Source: Cycloclasticus pugetii PS-1
GTDB lineage: Bacteria; Pseudomonadota; Gammaproteobacteria; Methylococcales; Cycloclasticaceae
Length of the DNA stretch: 64,000 bases
Direction of reading: 5' to 3'
Assembly: GCF_000384415.1 (NCBI RefSeq)
Contig: NZ_ARVU01000001.1
Coordinates: 1,116,001 to 1,180,000, forward strand
Position 1 is the first letter of the stretch, and each line of letters starts with the position of its first letter. The notes under the pieces are model-generated. The model was not told where the DNA came from. It saw only the letters and a list, made by a program, of their open reading frames with translations, and ran no database searches. This document shows positions 30,260 to 40,694 of the stretch, piece by piece. The position numbers were made by a program, and so were the translations under genes.

Positions 30260-30985
30260 CTAAGAAAGTTCGATGAGCTGATAACCGTCTTCACTCCAGT
30301 CGAGAACACTGCCGCTATGATCCCACTCTGCTAAAACAAAACGTTCAATCTCTTCCCCGTCCGCAATATGCGAGTGAATATCTGGCCTGTGTGTATGCCC
30401 GTGAATAAGACGTTTCACCTGATGTTTTTTAACATAATTTACAACGGTAGAGGCATTAACATCCATAATCTCCATCGACTTGTTTGCTTTATTTAAATGA
30501 CTTTCTTGCCGGTAGTGTTGAGCCATCGCCAAGCGTTCTTGAAGAGGTTTAGATAAAATGCTTTGTTGCCATTCAGGCGTGTGCGTTAAGTCTCGAAATT
30601 TTTGGTATTCGACATCATCACTACACAACAGGTCGCCGTGCATTAATAAGGTACTCGTGCCAAATAAATCAATAATATATTCGTCTTCTAAGCTGACCAC
30701 CTGAGTATCAGCAAAAAACTTTTTACCGACCAAGAAGTCTCTATTGCCCGCCAAAAAGTACACCTTAACTCCCTTGGAAGTAACTTTGGCTAAGTGTGTT
30801 TTAACTGCTTCACTAGGCGGGGTTGGGTCATCGTCACCAACCCATACGTCAAACAAGTCGCCCAAAATATATAAAGCTGACACATCACTACTTAAGGACT
30901 CAAGATAGGCTAAAAATCGCTGCGTATTTTCAGGCCTATCTTGGGTAAGGTGTAAGTCAGAAATAAAATGTATGTGCTGAGTCAC
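30260..30985 (-). CDS. lpxH: UDP-2,3-diacylglucosamine diphosphatase LpxH
   Basis: LpxH hydrolyses UDP-2,3-diacylglucosamine to lipid X in lipid A synthesis, at the cytoplasmic side of the inner membrane. All metallophosphoesterase motifs are present in order: ISDLHLTQDRP, GDLFDVWVGDDD, LAGNRDFLVG, LMHGDLLCSDD and IHGHTHRPDIH. At 241 residues it is of standard length. It lies 3 bases after the cyclophilin gene on the same strand, the ppi-lpxH pair common in gammaproteobacteria, and is convergent with the DUF455 gene. Confidence 0.96.
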   Translation of the reverse strand: MTQHIHFISDLHLTQDRPENTQRFLAYLESLSSDVSALYILGDLFDVWVGDDDPTPPSEAVKTHLAKVTSKGVKVYFLAGNRDFLVGKKFFADTQVVSLEDEYIIDLFGTSTLLMHGDLLCSDDVEYQKFRDLTHTPEWQQSILSKPLQERLAMAQHYRQESHLNKANKSMEIMDVNASTVVNYVKKHQVKRLIHGHTHRPDIHSHIADGEEIERFVLAEWDHSGSVLDWSEDGYQLIELS

Positions 30986-30988
30986 GAA

Positions 30989-31585
30989 TTACTTAATAAC
31001 CTCAGCTTTCTCAATAATGACAGTTTCTTGAGGAACATCCGTTGGGAACATACCACCAGAGCCAGTAGGAATAGCGGCCATTTTATCAACAACATCCATA
31101 CCGTCAGTTACTTTGCCAAAAACAGCATATCCCCAACCTTGTTGTGTTTTTGAACTGTGGTTTAAAAAGTCATTGTCAGCCAAGTTAATAAAAAATTGTC
31201 CTGTTGCTGAGTGCGGGTCACCTGTTCGTGCCATTGCAATCGTGCCACGGTCGTTAGCTAAACCATTATCGGCTTCATTTTGTATAGCACTGTTGGTTTC
31301 TTTCTGTGCAAAATCAGCGGTAAAACCACCGCCTTGTGCCATAAAGTTAGGAATGATTCGGTGAAAAATAACGCCTTCATAAAAACCTTCTTCAACGTAA
31401 GTGACAAAGTTTTTAACAGTATTAGGTGCTTTTTCGGCATCCAACTCTAGAGTAATATCGCCTTGGTTTGTGGTTAGTTTAATAGTTGTCATGCTCATAT
31501 TTTTATCCGTTGCGTAAGTTGCAGTTGCGAAAAGTAGGGCGCTAGCAATAGATACCTTTAAAAATTGGATTAACTTTTTGGTCAT
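30989..31585 (-). CDS. Cyclophilin-type peptidyl-prolyl isomerase with signal peptide
   Basis: A cyclophilin of 198 residues. The first 26 residues look like a Sec signal peptide (KKLIQFLKVSIASALLFATATYA), giving a periplasmic enzyme that speeds proline isomerisation in folding envelope proteins. The core has the catalytic arginine in GVIFHRIIPNFMAQGG, then GTIAMARTGDPHSATGQFFIN and GYAVFGKVTDGMDVVD. An internal ATG at residue 32 (MTTIKLTTNQGD), preceded by a second at residue 30, is exactly where cytoplasmic PpiB proteins start, so a second, unexported product is possible. Shares a transcript with lpxH. Confidence 0.92.
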   Translation of the reverse strand: MTKKLIQFLKVSIASALLFATATYATDKNMSMTTIKLTTNQGDITLELDAEKAPNTVKNFVTYVEEGFYEGVIFHRIIPNFMAQGGGFTADFAQKETNSAIQNEADNGLANDRGTIAMARTGDPHSATGQFFINLADNDFLNHSSKTQQGWGYAVFGKVTDGMDVVDKMAAIPTGSGGMFPTDVPQETVIIEKAEVIK

Positions 31586-31783
31586 CAGTAAAACTCCTAC
31601 AATAAATTAAGCTGTGTATCTTATCTTCTTAGCTGGTTTTGATAAAGCTCACACATTCGTTATTTTAAAAACTCGAGCTTTAAGCAAAACAGGGCGGCTT
31701 AATATGATTAATATCGCATGCTAATCATGCCGAGATTCAATGAATCGGTTATTATTCGCCCTTAAATAATGTTGGTTATAAAA

Positions 31784-33175
31784 ATGAGCGCACTAAAAAT
31801 ACACAATACCTTAACAAAGCAGAAAGAAACTTTTGTTCCAATCAACAAAGGAGAGGTTAATTTATACGTATGCGGTATGACCGTTTATGATTTTTGCCAT
31901 ATCGGACATGCGCGAGTTATGGTCGTTTTTGATGTTGTTTCAAGGTACTTAAAGTACTTAGGGTATAACGTTAAGTATGTGCGCAATATTACTGATATTG
32001 ATGATAAAATTATTACCAGATCGATTGAATCGGGTGAGGATTTCAAGCAATTAACTAAGCGCTTTATCGATGAGATGCATCAAGACGAAGCTTCATTAAA
32101 CGTCCTTTCTCCCGACATCGAACCGTTAGCAACCGACTCGATGGAGGCTATTATTACTATGATCGAACAGTTGATTGCTAATGATAATGCCTATGTTGGG
32201 CCAAATAATGATGTGTATTATTGCGTTGAATCGTTTGAGAACTATGGCCAATTATCAGGCCGAAAACTAGATGATATGAATGCAGGAGAGCGGGTAGATG
32301 TTGATAGCAGTAAACGCAACCCCTTTGATTTTGTTTTATGGAAGTCTGCTAAGCCTGACGAGCCTTCATGGTCATCGCCTTGGGGTAATGGTCGGCCTGG
32401 ATGGCATATAGAGTGCTCTGCAATGGCAACGTGTTGCCTTGGAAACCATTTTGATATTCATGGAGGTGGAATGGATTTACAGTTTCCTCACCATGAAAAT
32501 GAAATTGCTCAATCAGAAGCAGCAACAGGTGAAAAATACGTTAATACTTGGATGCACAATGGTTTTGTGCGCATTGATGATGAAAAAATGTCCAAATCGC
32601 TAGGTAACTTTTTCACCGTTCGAGATGTGTTGAAAAAATACCGCGGGGAAGAAATTCGCTTTTTCGTGCTATCAAGCCATTACCGCAGCCCATTGAATTA
32701 TTCAGACGATCAGTTAAATGAGTCACGTTCCGCATTAGAACGGCTTTATACAGCGCTACGTGATGTCACGCCTGTAAAAAATGAGGTTAAATCAACGTAT
32801 ATCGAACAATTTGAAAACGCGATGAACGATGATTTTAATACTGCAAAAGCCATTGCCGTACTGTTCGAATGCGCAAACGAATTAAATAAATTAAAACATA
32901 CACAACCTGAGCAGGCGGCAAAAACCGCAGCTGACTTATTAACTATGGCCGAACCGCTGGGTCTTTTGAGCCAAGACCCGGATCTGTTTTTAAAATCAAT
33001 GGCGGGGCAGGATGCCAGTATCAGTAATGAAGAGATAGAAGCTCAAATTAATCAGCGTCTTGAAGCTAAAGCGAATAAGAACTGGAGCTTAGCTGATCAA
33101 ATTCGCGATAGCTTAAAAGAACAAGGCGTTATTTTAGAAGATAAGGGGCCTGAAACAACTTGGCGCAGGGGTTAA
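31784..33175 (+). CDS. cysS: Cysteinyl-tRNA synthetase CysS
   Basis: CysS charges tRNA-Cys with cysteine. Class I motifs: zinc-binding cysteine and first signature in [17 protein letters not shown] (HIGH), and [10 protein letters not shown] (KMSKS). Zinc-site residues appear in WHIECSAMA and [10 protein letters not shown]. The C-terminal anticodon-binding domain ends [16 protein letters not shown] start at ATG 31784 ([10 protein letters not shown]), where the family begins; ATG 31769 would add five residues. Its last 4 bases overlap the 3' end of folD, which is convergent. Confidence 0.97.
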   Translation: MSALKIHNTLTKQKETFVPINKGEVNLYVCGMTVYDFCHIGHARVMVVFDVVSRYLKYLGYNVKYVRNITDIDDKIITRSIESGEDFKQLTKRFIDEMHQDEASLNVLSPDIEPLATDSMEAIITMIEQLIANDNAYVGPNNDVYYCVESFENYGQLSGRKLDDMNAGERVDVDSSKRNPFDFVLWKSAKPDEPSWSSPWGNGRPGWHIECSAMATCCLGNHFDIHGGGMDLQFPHHENEIAQSEAATGEKYVNTWMHNGFVRIDDEKMSKSLGNFFTVRDVLKKYRGEEIRFFVLSSHYRSPLNYSDDQLNESRSALERLYTALRDVTPVKNEVKSTYIEQFENAMNDDFNTAKAIAVLFECANELNKLKHTQPEQAAKTAADLLTMAEPLGLLSQDPDLFLKSMAGQDASISNEEIEAQINQRLEAKANKNWSLADQIRDSLKEQGVILEDKGPETTWRRG

Positions 33176-34026
33176 CTGCTTTGTAACTCAGCTGCTTGTA
33201 AGGTGTTTTCAAGTAAAGAAGCGATGGTCATTGGGCCAACACCACCTGGTACGGGTGTTATCCAACTTGCTTTTTTTGAAGCCGTTTCATAATCAACATC
33301 CCCAACCAGCTTACCTGACTCTAGACGGTTAATACCGACATCAATAACCACAGCGCCTGGTTTAACCCAGTCACCCTTTACAAAACTTGGAATCCCAACC
33401 GCGGCAATAATAATATCTGCACGTTTAACATGCGCCTCAAGATCAACTGTACGACTGTGACAAGTGGTTACGGTACAACGAGCCATTAATAATTCTAATG
33501 AAACAGGCCGACCCACAATATTAGAGGCGCCAATAACAACAGCTTCTTTGCCCTCAAGGGCAAGCCCAGTGCTTTTAAGTAAGGTCATAATGCCTTTAGG
33601 TGTACAAGACCTTAAAACAGGCATACGAAGCGCTAAGCGACCTATATTATAAGGATGGAAGCCATCTACATCTTTAAGCGGGTCAATCGCTTCGATGATT
33701 CTTTCCTCATTAATATGCTCCGGTAACGGTAGCTGGACAAGAATCCCGTTAATAGCCGAATTATTATTTAGGTCATCAATTAAATTAAGGAGCTCCTCCT
33801 CAGTAACACCATAAGGAAAGGTCTTTGATAAAGAATAGAAGCCGACTTCTTCACAGGCATTACATTTATTACGTACATAAACTTCAGAAGCAGGGTTTTC
33901 ACCTACCAAAATGACCGCTAAACCGGGTTTTGATAAACCACGAGAAATTCGACCGTCTGTTTGTTTTTTTATTGCAGCTCTTAGTTCAGCTGAGATTTTT
34001 TTTCCATCAATCGTTTGAAATGTCAT
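33172..34026 (-). CDS. folD: Methylenetetrahydrofolate dehydrogenase/cyclohydrolase FolD
   Basis: FolD oxidises 5,10-methylene-tetrahydrofolate to the methenyl form with NADP and hydrolyses it to 10-formyl-tetrahydrofolate, supplying one-carbon units. At 284 residues it has standard length. The catalytic lysine is K54 in [19 protein letters not shown] and DVDGFHPYN are substrate-site motifs, and [15 protein letters not shown] plus TVTTCHSRT bind NADP. The C-terminal [19 protein letters not shown] is intact. Start ATG 34026. It is the only folate one-carbon gene here and lies tail-to-tail with cysS. Confidence 0.97.
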   Translation of the reverse strand: MTFQTIDGKKISAELRAAIKKQTDGRISRGLSKPGLAVILVGENPASEVYVRNKCNACEEVGFYSLSKTFPYGVTEEELLNLIDDLNNNSAINGILVQLPLPEHINEERIIEAIDPLKDVDGFHPYNIGRLALRMPVLRSCTPKGIMTLLKSTGLALEGKEAVVIGASNIVGRPVSLELLMARCTVTTCHSRTVDLEAHVKRADIIIAAVGIPSFVKGDWVKPGAVVIDVGINRLESGKLVGDVDYETASKKASWITPVPGGVGPMTIASLLENTLQAAELQSS

Positions 34027-34153
34027 ATTTTTTAAATTTTTTAAGGTTCTTTGTTAAATTTGTTAAAGAAGCGTTGACCAAAATTACCGTGTGCCGTATT
34101 ATCGCCCACCTACAGACTTATTGCATTATTTATGCATTTTTTCTGAAGGAAGT

Positions 34154-34230
34154 CGGGGTGTAGCGCAGCCTGGTAGCGCAACTGCTTTGGGAGCAGTGGG
34201 TCGGGAGTTCGAATCTCTCCACCCCGACCA
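34154..34230 (+). tRNA. tRNA-Pro(UGG)
   Basis: 77-base cloverleaf: acceptor CGGGGTG pairs with CACCCCG, anticodon stem ACTGC/GCAGT with loop TTTGGGA giving anticodon TGG, T-arm with TTCGAAT, and encoded CCA. First of three tRNA genes in a cluster. Confidence 0.97.
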
Positions 34231-34248
34231 ATTTTTACTTATGCTGAA

Positions 34249-34325
34249 GCGCTTGTAGCTCATCTGGATAGAGCATCGGCCTTCTAAGCCGAGGGTAACA
34301 GGTTCGAGTCCTGTCAAGCGCGCCA
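34249..34325 (+). tRNA. tRNA-Arg(UCU)
   Basis: 77-base cloverleaf: acceptor GCGCTTG pairs with CAAGCGC, anticodon loop CTTCTAA with anticodon TCT, T-loop TTCGAGT, encoded CCA. Lies 18 bases after tRNA-Pro. Confidence 0.97.
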
Positions 34326-34401
34326 TTAAGGCTAGGTTAAGTTGGTTATACCCTTTAAGAGATAAAAATTGTAAATTTAAGTTCTGTTTAAAATCGTCGA
34401 T

Positions 34402-34478
34402 GGTGGGTGTAGCTCAGTTGGTAGAGCCCCTGACTGTGACTCAGGTTGTCGAGGGTTCGAGTCCCTTCATCCACCCCA
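34402..34478 (+). tRNA. tRNA-His(GUG)
   Basis: Acceptor GTGGGTG pairs with CATCCAC, and the extra G at -1 (34402) faces C73, the hallmark of tRNA-His. Anticodon stem CTGA(C)/(G)TCAG surrounds GTG; T-loop TTCGAGT; encoded CCA. Third member of the Pro-Arg-His cluster. Confidence 0.97.
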
Positions 34479-34546
34479 TTTTACGATTATTCTTTCCTTT
34501 AATATGCCTAGTCATTTCACTGTTTTAGTTTTTAAACTAAAATTCG

Positions 34547-35353
34547 GTGTTATTTTCCTTAGCGGGCCATATTTTGCCATTTAAACCATTTCCCATCTTG
34601 CTCACTGAGCCAAGCGAACCACCTCCTGAAATCAAACACCTTATTAATAAGGGTGATTATCGACTCATCGACACTGACGATACCTCTGAAGCTTGTTTGT
34701 TAATCTATAACGATAGACGCCTTAACCTTCAACTACGAACGACTAATAAACCTTTGCAGCTATGCATTGATTTCATCAATGGCAAAGCTAAGCACCGTAG
34801 ACAATATGGTGGAGGTAAAAATCAGCCTCTGGCAAAAGCGTGCGGGCTAAATAAACACCCAGATTGGAGTATTTTAGATGCCACTGCTGGACTTGGAAAA
34901 GATGCCTTTGTTTTAGCTAGCCTGGGTGCGCAAGTCACTTTATGTGAAAGACACCCCGCCTTATATGGTTTGTTAGCCGATGCCCTTGATCGAGCCACTC
35001 ATGATAGTAGCGTTGCAGATATTGCTGATAGGATGAAATGTATTTATCAAGACTCAATAACTCACTTAAATACTTACCAGCATATTAATAGCAAATTACC
35101 GGATGTAATTTACTTAGACCCCATGTACCCCGAAAGAAAAAAATCGGCAAAAATAAAAAAAGAAATGCAAGTATTACAATATCTTGTCGCACATAATTTA
35201 AATAATAATGAGCTTTTAGAGACGGCACTGAAAACTGCCATGCATCGTGTTGTAGTGAAGCGACCAAAATCTGCAGCTCCACTCAATGAGTGCTTTCCGA
35301 GTTACACTATTAATAGTGTGAATACACGATACGATGTGTATGTTAATTCATAG
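34547..35353 (+). CDS. rsmJ: 16S rRNA (guanine1516-N2)-methyltransferase RsmJ
   Basis: RsmJ methylates G1516 of 16S rRNA using S-adenosylmethionine. The protein carries the SAM-binding motif ILDATAGLGKDAFVLASLG, an acidic motif CERHP, and the catalytic-type motif VIYLDPMYPERKKSA, all typical of the family; HRRQYGGGKNQPLAKACG upstream is also family sequence. Length (268) is close to that expected. The start is uncertain: GTG 34547 has no visible ribosome site, and any start before about 34640 keeps the conserved part. Confidence 0.9.
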   Translation: MLFSLAGHILPFKPFPILLTEPSEPPPEIKHLINKGDYRLIDTDDTSEACLLIYNDRRLNLQLRTTNKPLQLCIDFINGKAKHRRQYGGGKNQPLAKACGLNKHPDWSILDATAGLGKDAFVLASLGAQVTLCERHPALYGLLADALDRATHDSSVADIADRMKCIYQDSITHLNTYQHINSKLPDVIYLDPMYPERKKSAKIKKEMQVLQYLVAHNLNNNELLETALKTAMHRVVVKRPKSAAPLNECFPSYTINSVNTRYDVYVNS

Positions 35354-35516
35354 ATTATGCCTGTCGAGAAGATCCCTTCTTTAAGCTCAACATTTGTTAT
35401 GAAAATGATAAGATAGAACATGAGAATAGTCGCCTATCAGTCTTAAAGTAGCCTGTATATTGCAATTAATCAGTCGGAAAAAAGCACACAATTAACCAGT
35501 TTAAATAAATTATTAC

Positions 35517-37811
35517 GTGAATCAAAAAACGACAACTTCAACGCCTTCGCCCGCACATTTACAGATTGTAAAGCTGTTAAAAGAGTCGGCTTTTTTGGTA
35601 TTACTTGCTGTCAGCTTATTTTTGCTGGGCTCACTTTTTAGTTATCACGTGGACGATCCTGGTTGGACGCATAGTGGCACGGGACAGGCTGTATTAAATA
35701 TCACCGGAGTTGTTGGCGCATGGATAGCAGACTTCATGTTATCTATCATGGGATTTATGGCGTTTGCTCTTCCTTTTATGTTAATGAGCAGCGCATGGAA
35801 GTTCTTATCGGAAGCACGTTCCAAACATGTTGATACACTCACGCACCAAGTCATTCGTTGGGTTAGCTTTATTGTGTTTTTAGTTGCCGGTGCTGGCTTG
35901 TTAGACATGCATTATTACCAACGTTGGCTCACCATCCCTGGTTCACCGGGAGGCATTATTGGCTTAGAGTTAACAGATTTTTTAACACATCTGTTTGCTT
36001 TTCAGGGCGCAACACTTATTCTCTTGAGCTTCTTCCTTATCGGCATCACACTTTCTACTGGGCTTTCATGGCTAGGTCTGATGGATAAACTCGGTGCCTT
36101 ATCAATAAAAGCATTTCGCCTGCTAAAAACCTACATTGAAGATAGCAAAGAACGTAAAACGTCTGTTACCGTCAAAAAACAACGTAGTGATTCATTCAAA
36201 AAGCAATCGAAAATATTTGCAGCCAAACCGAAAGCACGAATTGAGCCTGTTATTAGAGAAATAAAAAGCAGTGAGCGTGTTGAAAAAGAGCGACAAGTAG
36301 CGTTATTTGATGAGCCTGCCGGTGCCTTGCCAGGCTTGGCATTATTAGATAAGGCTACCGAGCAGGTTGAAGGGTATTCTAAAGCAGCGCTTGAAGCACT
36401 GTCGAAATTGGTTGAATTAAAACTGCAAGATTTTGGTGTTGAGGTCGATGTAGTAGCAGTTAATCCGGGCCCTGTTATTACACGGTTTGAAATTCAACCC
36501 GCGCCGGGCATAAAAGCCAGTCGAATTAGCGGCCTTGCTCAAGACTTGGCGCGCTCGATGTCCACACATAGCGTACGTGTTGTAGAAGTTATTCCTGGCA
36601 AATCTGTGATTGGCTTAGAAATACCCAATGAAGCACGTGAAATGGTGAGGCTTAGTGAAATACTCTCTTCTCAAGCGTATGAAAAATCAAACTCTCCTTT
36701 AACATTGGTGTTAGGTAAAGACATTTCCGGTCAACCTACGGTTGCTGACTTGGCTAAAATGCCGCACTTATTGGTTGCTGGCACAACCGGTTCGGGTAAA
36801 TCTGTTGCCATTAACGCGATGATTTTAAGCTTGTTATATAAAGCAACACCGGAACAAGTTCGAATGATCATGATTGATCCAAAAATGCTTGAGCTATCAG
36901 TCTACGAAGGTATTCCACATTTATTAACCCCTGTTGTAACTGATATGAAAGAGGCATCCAATGCATTGCGTTGGTCTGTTGCCGAAATGGAAAGGCGTTA
37001 TAAATTAATGTCCTTATTGGGTGTGCGAAATTTAAGCGGTTATAACAAAAAAGTAAGAGATGCAATAAAAGAGGGGAGCCCTTTAGCTGACCCATTATGG
37101 GAGCCAACACCCTTTATTGATGAGGATGAGGCTGGCACACTGACTGAGTTACCTCAAATAGTCATCATAATAGATGAACTTGCCGACATGATGATGGTGG
37201 TTGGTAAAAAAGTTGAAGAGTTGATTGCGCGGCTTGCGCAAAAAGCACGGGCCTCTGGCTTACATTTAGTGTTGGCAACACAACGCCCATCGGTTGATGT
37301 GTTAACTGGCCTAATTAAAGCCAATATTCCTTCAAGAATAGCCTTTCAAGTGTCATCAAAAATTGACTCGCGTACGATACTCGATCAGTCCGGTGCAGAA
37401 TCCTTACTAGGGAATGGTGATATGTTGTATCTACCCCCAGGTTCTGGTTTGCCACAACGTGTTCATGGAGCATTTGTGGATGATCATGAAGTGCATAAAG
37501 TTGTTAAACAACTTAAAAAATCAGGCAAAACAAATTATATAGATGGCATTTTGACCGCCTCTGACCCGGCTGAATTTGATGGGGGAGGGTCTGGCGGTAG
37601 CTCGGAAGATTCCGATGAGCTGTATGATCAAGCCTTAAAAATTGTAACAGAGACACGCAGAGCATCCATTTCTGGTGTACAGCGCCAATTAAGGGTTGGT
37701 TATAATCGAGCCGCACGAATGATTGAAGAAATGGAACGCTGTGGCGTTGTCGGTCCATTACAATCGAATGGTTCACGTGAAGTATTGGCCCCACCACCAC
37801 CTGAGTTATAA
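35517..37811 (+). CDS. ftsK: DNA translocase FtsK
   Basis: FtsK anchors at the division septum and pumps DNA so that chromosome dimers are resolved at dif by XerCD. The 764-residue protein has four N-terminal membrane helices (about 20-185), a short charged linker, the alpha/beta motor with Walker [13 protein letters not shown] and Walker [15 protein letters not shown], and the C-terminal gamma winged-helix that reads KOPS ([24 protein letters not shown]). The linker is much shorter than in Escherichia coli but usual for many gammaproteobacteria. Start GTG 35517. Followed by lolA and rarA as is typical. Confidence 0.96.
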   Translation: MNQKTTTSTPSPAHLQIVKLLKESAFLVLLAVSLFLLGSLFSYHVDDPGWTHSGTGQAVLNITGVVGAWIADFMLSIMGFMAFALPFMLMSSAWKFLSEARSKHVDTLTHQVIRWVSFIVFLVAGAGLLDMHYYQRWLTIPGSPGGIIGLELTDFLTHLFAFQGATLILLSFFLIGITLSTGLSWLGLMDKLGALSIKAFRLLKTYIEDSKERKTSVTVKKQRSDSFKKQSKIFAAKPKARIEPVIREIKSSERVEKERQVALFDEPAGALPGLALLDKATEQVEGYSKAALEALSKLVELKLQDFGVEVDVVAVNPGPVITRFEIQPAPGIKASRISGLAQDLARSMSTHSVRVVEVIPGKSVIGLEIPNEAREMVRLSEILSSQAYEKSNSPLTLVLGKDISGQPTVADLAKMPHLLVAGTTGSGKSVAINAMILSLLYKATPEQVRMIMIDPKMLELSVYEGIPHLLTPVVTDMKEASNALRWSVAEMERRYKLMSLLGVRNLSGYNKKVRDAIKEGSPLADPLWEPTPFIDEDEAGTLTELPQIVIIIDELADMMMVVGKKVEELIARLAQKARASGLHLVLATQRPSVDVLTGLIKANIPSRIAFQVSSKIDSRTILDQSGAESLLGNGDMLYLPPGSGLPQRVHGAFVDDHEVHKVVKQLKKSGKTNYIDGILTASDPAEFDGGGSGGSSEDSDELYDQALKIVTETRRASISGVQRQLRVGYNRAARMIEEMERCGVVGPLQSNGSREVLAPPPPEL

Positions 37812-37814
37812 ATT

Positions 37815-38447
37815 ATGAATACACTTCGTAGCGTTTTTTGCTGTTTTGTCTTATTTGCTTTTACTTTACCAAGCGTCGCAAAAAGCAGCGAAGATAATCT
37901 AGCGCTTCATTTGCAACACTATGTAAACCTTAGCGGTCAATTTACTCAGGTCATTAGCAGTGAACAAAGCTCTTTTATTCAATCATCAACCGGTGAGTTC
38001 TGGATAAAAAAGCCCAATCAATTTCGTTGGCACTACACAACGCCTTATGTGCAAAAAATTATCTCAAACGGGGATAAGCTTTGGGTCTACGACGAAGACC
38101 TTGAGCAAGTTACCATCAAAAATGCATCGCAATCGGTTGGTTCCTCGCCTTTAGCAGTAATTCTTGGCTCTATTGAACTTGATACGCTTTTTAATATTAC
38201 TCAGTTGGATAACAGCGAGCAATTAGAATGGTTAATGCTAACGCCTAAAGAAGACTCAAGTGGTTTTGAATTTATTAAGGTGGGTTTTAAAGATGGCCTA
38301 CTCAACAAAATGCGTCTGCATGATAGTTTTGGCCAAACCACAGATTTATTGTTTACTGATGTGACCATTAACGAGCCTATTGTAGACGAAACCTTCGAGT
38401 TTATTGTGCCAGATGGCGCTGATGTTTTTGAAGAAACGCCGAACTAA
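37815..38447 (+). CDS. lolA: Outer-membrane lipoprotein carrier LolA
   Basis: LolA receives mature lipoproteins from LolCDE and carries them across the periplasm to LolB. The 210-residue precursor has a signal peptide of about 22 residues (cleavage near SVA-KSS). The mature domain shows GQFTQVISSEQ, GEFWIKKPNQFRWHY and DKLWVYDEDLEQVTI, standard LolA motifs. It lies 3 bases after ftsK, and its stop overlaps the rarA start (TAATG), so ftsK-lolA-rarA is one operon. Confidence 0.95.
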   Translation: MNTLRSVFCCFVLFAFTLPSVAKSSEDNLALHLQHYVNLSGQFTQVISSEQSSFIQSSTGEFWIKKPNQFRWHYTTPYVQKIISNGDKLWVYDEDLEQVTIKNASQSVGSSPLAVILGSIELDTLFNITQLDNSEQLEWLMLTPKEDSSGFEFIKVGFKDGLLNKMRLHDSFGQTTDLLFTDVTINEPIVDETFEFIVPDGADVFEETPN

Positions 38448-39745
38448 TGAAACCCACTGAACCGCTGGCCGATCGCCTTCGTCCCACCTCGTTACAGGAA
38501 TTTTCAGGTCAAAAACATCTTTTATCTGAGGGTAAACCCCTTTATGAAGCAATTCAATCAGGGCAATTACACTCGCTCGTTTTATGGGGCCCTCCAGGTG
38601 TTGGTAAAACAACCTTAGCAAGAATCATTGCGCAACAAGCCGAGGCCGACTTTATTTCACTTTCAGCTGTTTTAGCCGGCGTTAAAGATATTCGAGCCGC
38701 TGTTGAGCAAGCAAAGAAAAATCGTATAGATAAACAACAAAACACACTTCTTTTTGTTGATGAAGTACACCGTTTTAACAAATCACAACAAGATGCTTTT
38801 TTACCACATGTAGAAGCCGGAGTTTTTACGTTCATTGGCGCGACCACTGAAAACCCCTCTTTTTCGCTCAATAATGCATTATTATCCAGAGCGCGTGTTT
38901 ACACATTAAAATCACTTGAAGAAGACGATTTGCGCGCTATCCTTAATCATGCCTTAACGGATAAAAACAAAGGGCTCGGTAGCCAGTTTACTATCGACAA
39001 TGAGGCCATTCAATTGTTACTGAATGCCTCAGATAAAGATGCCAGACGGTTATTAAATTTTATTGAATTAAGCGCTCAATTAGCTTCTGCAAACGAACAT
39101 AAAACCATTACAGCCAATATAATTAATGAGGTTGTTCAAGATGGAGTGCGGCGTTTTGATAACCACGGTGAAGACTTCTACAATCAAATATCGGCGTTAC
39201 ATAAATCCGTTCGTGGTAGTGACCCCGATGCCTCGTTATATTGGTTAAAACGTATGCTTGATGGCGGGTGCGATCCCTTATATGTCGCACGACGTATTGT
39301 CCGTATTGCCTCTGAGGATATCGGTAATGCAGACCCTCGTGCGTTACAAATAGCTTTAAATGCCTGGGAAACACAAGAAAAATTAGGCAGCCCTGAAGGT
39401 GAGTTAGCACTTGCGCAAGCAGTAATTTACTTGGCCTGTGCAGCAAAAAGTAATGCCGTATATAGCGCTTTCAATGCAGTTGACAGCGTTATAAAAAAAA
39501 CAGGTAGTTTGGATGTTCCTTATCACCTTAGAAATGCGCCAACAGCCTTAATGAAACAAGAGGGCTATCATGAAGGTTATCGTTACGCACATAATGAGCC
39601 CAATGCCTTTGCTGCAGGGGAAAATTATTTACCAGAGGCGCTTATTGGTTCAACTTATTACGAACCAGTTGATCGTGGACTTGAAATAAAGATTGCTGAA
39701 AAGCTTCGATACTTAAGAGAACTTAACAAACAAGCAAAAAAATAA
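38447..39745 (+). CDS. rarA: Replication-associated recombination protein RarA (MgsA)
   Basis: RarA is an AAA+ ATPase related to clamp-loader subunits and acts at stalled replication forks. The 432-residue protein shows PLADRLRPTSLQEFSGQKHL, Walker A GPPGVGKTTLA, Walker B LLFVDEVHRFNKSQQDAF, the sensor-1 region GATTENPSFS and the arginine-finger region LLSRARVY. The C-terminal tetramerisation domain includes KSVRGSDPDASLYWL and ARRIVRIASEDIG. Its ATG overlaps the lolA stop by one base. No anomaly. Confidence 0.96.
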   Translation: MKPTEPLADRLRPTSLQEFSGQKHLLSEGKPLYEAIQSGQLHSLVLWGPPGVGKTTLARIIAQQAEADFISLSAVLAGVKDIRAAVEQAKKNRIDKQQNTLLFVDEVHRFNKSQQDAFLPHVEAGVFTFIGATTENPSFSLNNALLSRARVYTLKSLEEDDLRAILNHALTDKNKGLGSQFTIDNEAIQLLLNASDKDARRLLNFIELSAQLASANEHKTITANIINEVVQDGVRRFDNHGEDFYNQISALHKSVRGSDPDASLYWLKRMLDGGCDPLYVARRIVRIASEDIGNADPRALQIALNAWETQEKLGSPEGELALAQAVIYLACAAKSNAVYSAFNAVDSVIKKTGSLDVPYHLRNAPTALMKQEGYHEGYRYAHNEPNAFAAGENYLPEALIGSTYYEPVDRGLEIKIAEKLRYLRELNKQAKK

Positions 39746-39809
39746 AATATTCCGCTATATTAAAAGGTATTATTACCACTCATTAACTGACACATTAATT
39801 GATTTAGCA

Positions 39810-40154
39810 ATGAATAAATTTATTACTCTGCTTATTTTACCCCTTCTGCTTTTCCTAAGTGCTTGCACAACCGTATTAATTGGTGGCGCTGGTGCTGGCG
39901 GTTATGCAGTTGGTACTGACGAGCGACCTGTTGGTGTTATATCAGAGGATATTTCTATAACCACTCGAGTCAAAACTACATTAATCAAAGATAAGCAGAT
40001 TGATGCTTTTGATATTAATGTTGATACCTACCGTTCCGTGGTCACTCTATATGGACATGTTAAGAGCTCAGCTCAATTAAATCGAGCCATAAGTCTTACA
40101 AGCTCGGTAAAAGGGGTTAGTAAAGTGATTTCAAAATTGACGGTCATTCAATAA
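39810..40154 (+). CDS. BON-domain lipoprotein
   Basis: A 114-residue lipoprotein: signal sequence with lipobox LSAC (Cys19), a Gly-rich stretch GGAGAGGYAVGTDERP, then one BON domain (about 45-112: DISITTRVKTTLIKDKQI, VVTLYGHVKSSAQ). BON domains bind phospholipid or sit at the outer membrane; double-BON relatives such as DolP maintain envelope integrity, while this protein has a single domain. Precise role unknown. Located between rarA and an FKBP gene, 11 bases upstream of the latter, so the two are probably cotranscribed. Confidence 0.85.
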   Translation: MNKFITLLILPLLLFLSACTTVLIGGAGAGGYAVGTDERPVGVISEDISITTRVKTTLIKDKQIDAFDINVDTYRSVVTLYGHVKSSAQLNRAISLTSSVKGVSKVISKLTVIQ

Positions 40155-40164
40155 TAGAGCTGCT

Positions 40165-40641
40165 ATGAAAATTTTACTTATTATTGTTGTCATTGCAGCC
40201 GTTTTTTATCTGGTTCAGTATTTTTTAAATGGTAAAGCAACGTTAAACGCTAAAGATAATATTCAAGCTGGTGAAGAGTTCTTAGCAAAAAACGCTGAAC
40301 AAGAGGGCGTTATAACCACCGCATCAGGTTTACAATACAAAGTGCTTTCACCAGGTGATGGTGAAGTGCACCCAACTTCGACCGATAAAGTGACCGTTCA
40401 TTACCATGGTACTTTGTTAGATGGAACGGTCTTTGATAGTTCTGTAGATCGAGGTGAGCCCATTGCCTTTGGCCTAAACCAAGTCATTAAAGGCTGGACT
40501 GAAGGTGTGCAGTTAATGGTAACAGGTGAAAAAACACGTTTTTTTATACCCAGCAAATTAGCGTATGGCAATCAATCCATGGGGGCCATTAAAGGCGGTT
40601 CAACGCTTATTTTTGATGTTGAGTTGATTGCTATTGATTAA
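40165..40641 (+). CDS. FKBP-type peptidyl-prolyl isomerase, membrane-anchored
   Basis: A 158-residue protein with an N-terminal hydrophobic helix (residues 3-20, an uncleaved anchor or signal) and a C-terminal FKBP domain: VTVHYHGTLLDGTVFDSS, then the binding-pocket segment GWTEGVQLMVTGEKTRFFIP and AYGN. It resembles Mip/FkpA-type periplasmic foldases but lacks a long dimerising helix domain; a short predimer-like segment (AGEEFLAKNAEQEGVITTAS) precedes the FKBP fold. It probably assists protein folding in the periplasm. Confidence 0.88.
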   Translation: MKILLIIVVIAAVFYLVQYFLNGKATLNAKDNIQAGEEFLAKNAEQEGVITTASGLQYKVLSPGDGEVHPTSTDKVTVHYHGTLLDGTVFDSSVDRGEPIAFGLNQVIKGWTEGVQLMVTGEKTRFFIPSKLAYGNQSMGAIKGGSTLIFDVELIAID

Positions 40642-40694
40642 CGTATTTTATTAGGCATTATGCAGTTACTGAGTAGGATTAAATAAGGAAGTTT

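Noticed and set aside
34126-34326. Minus-strand open frame across two tRNA genes reading GLEPVTLGLEGRCSIQ-like sequence
   Set aside because: A well-known artefact: antisense translation of tRNA-Pro and tRNA-Arg genes.
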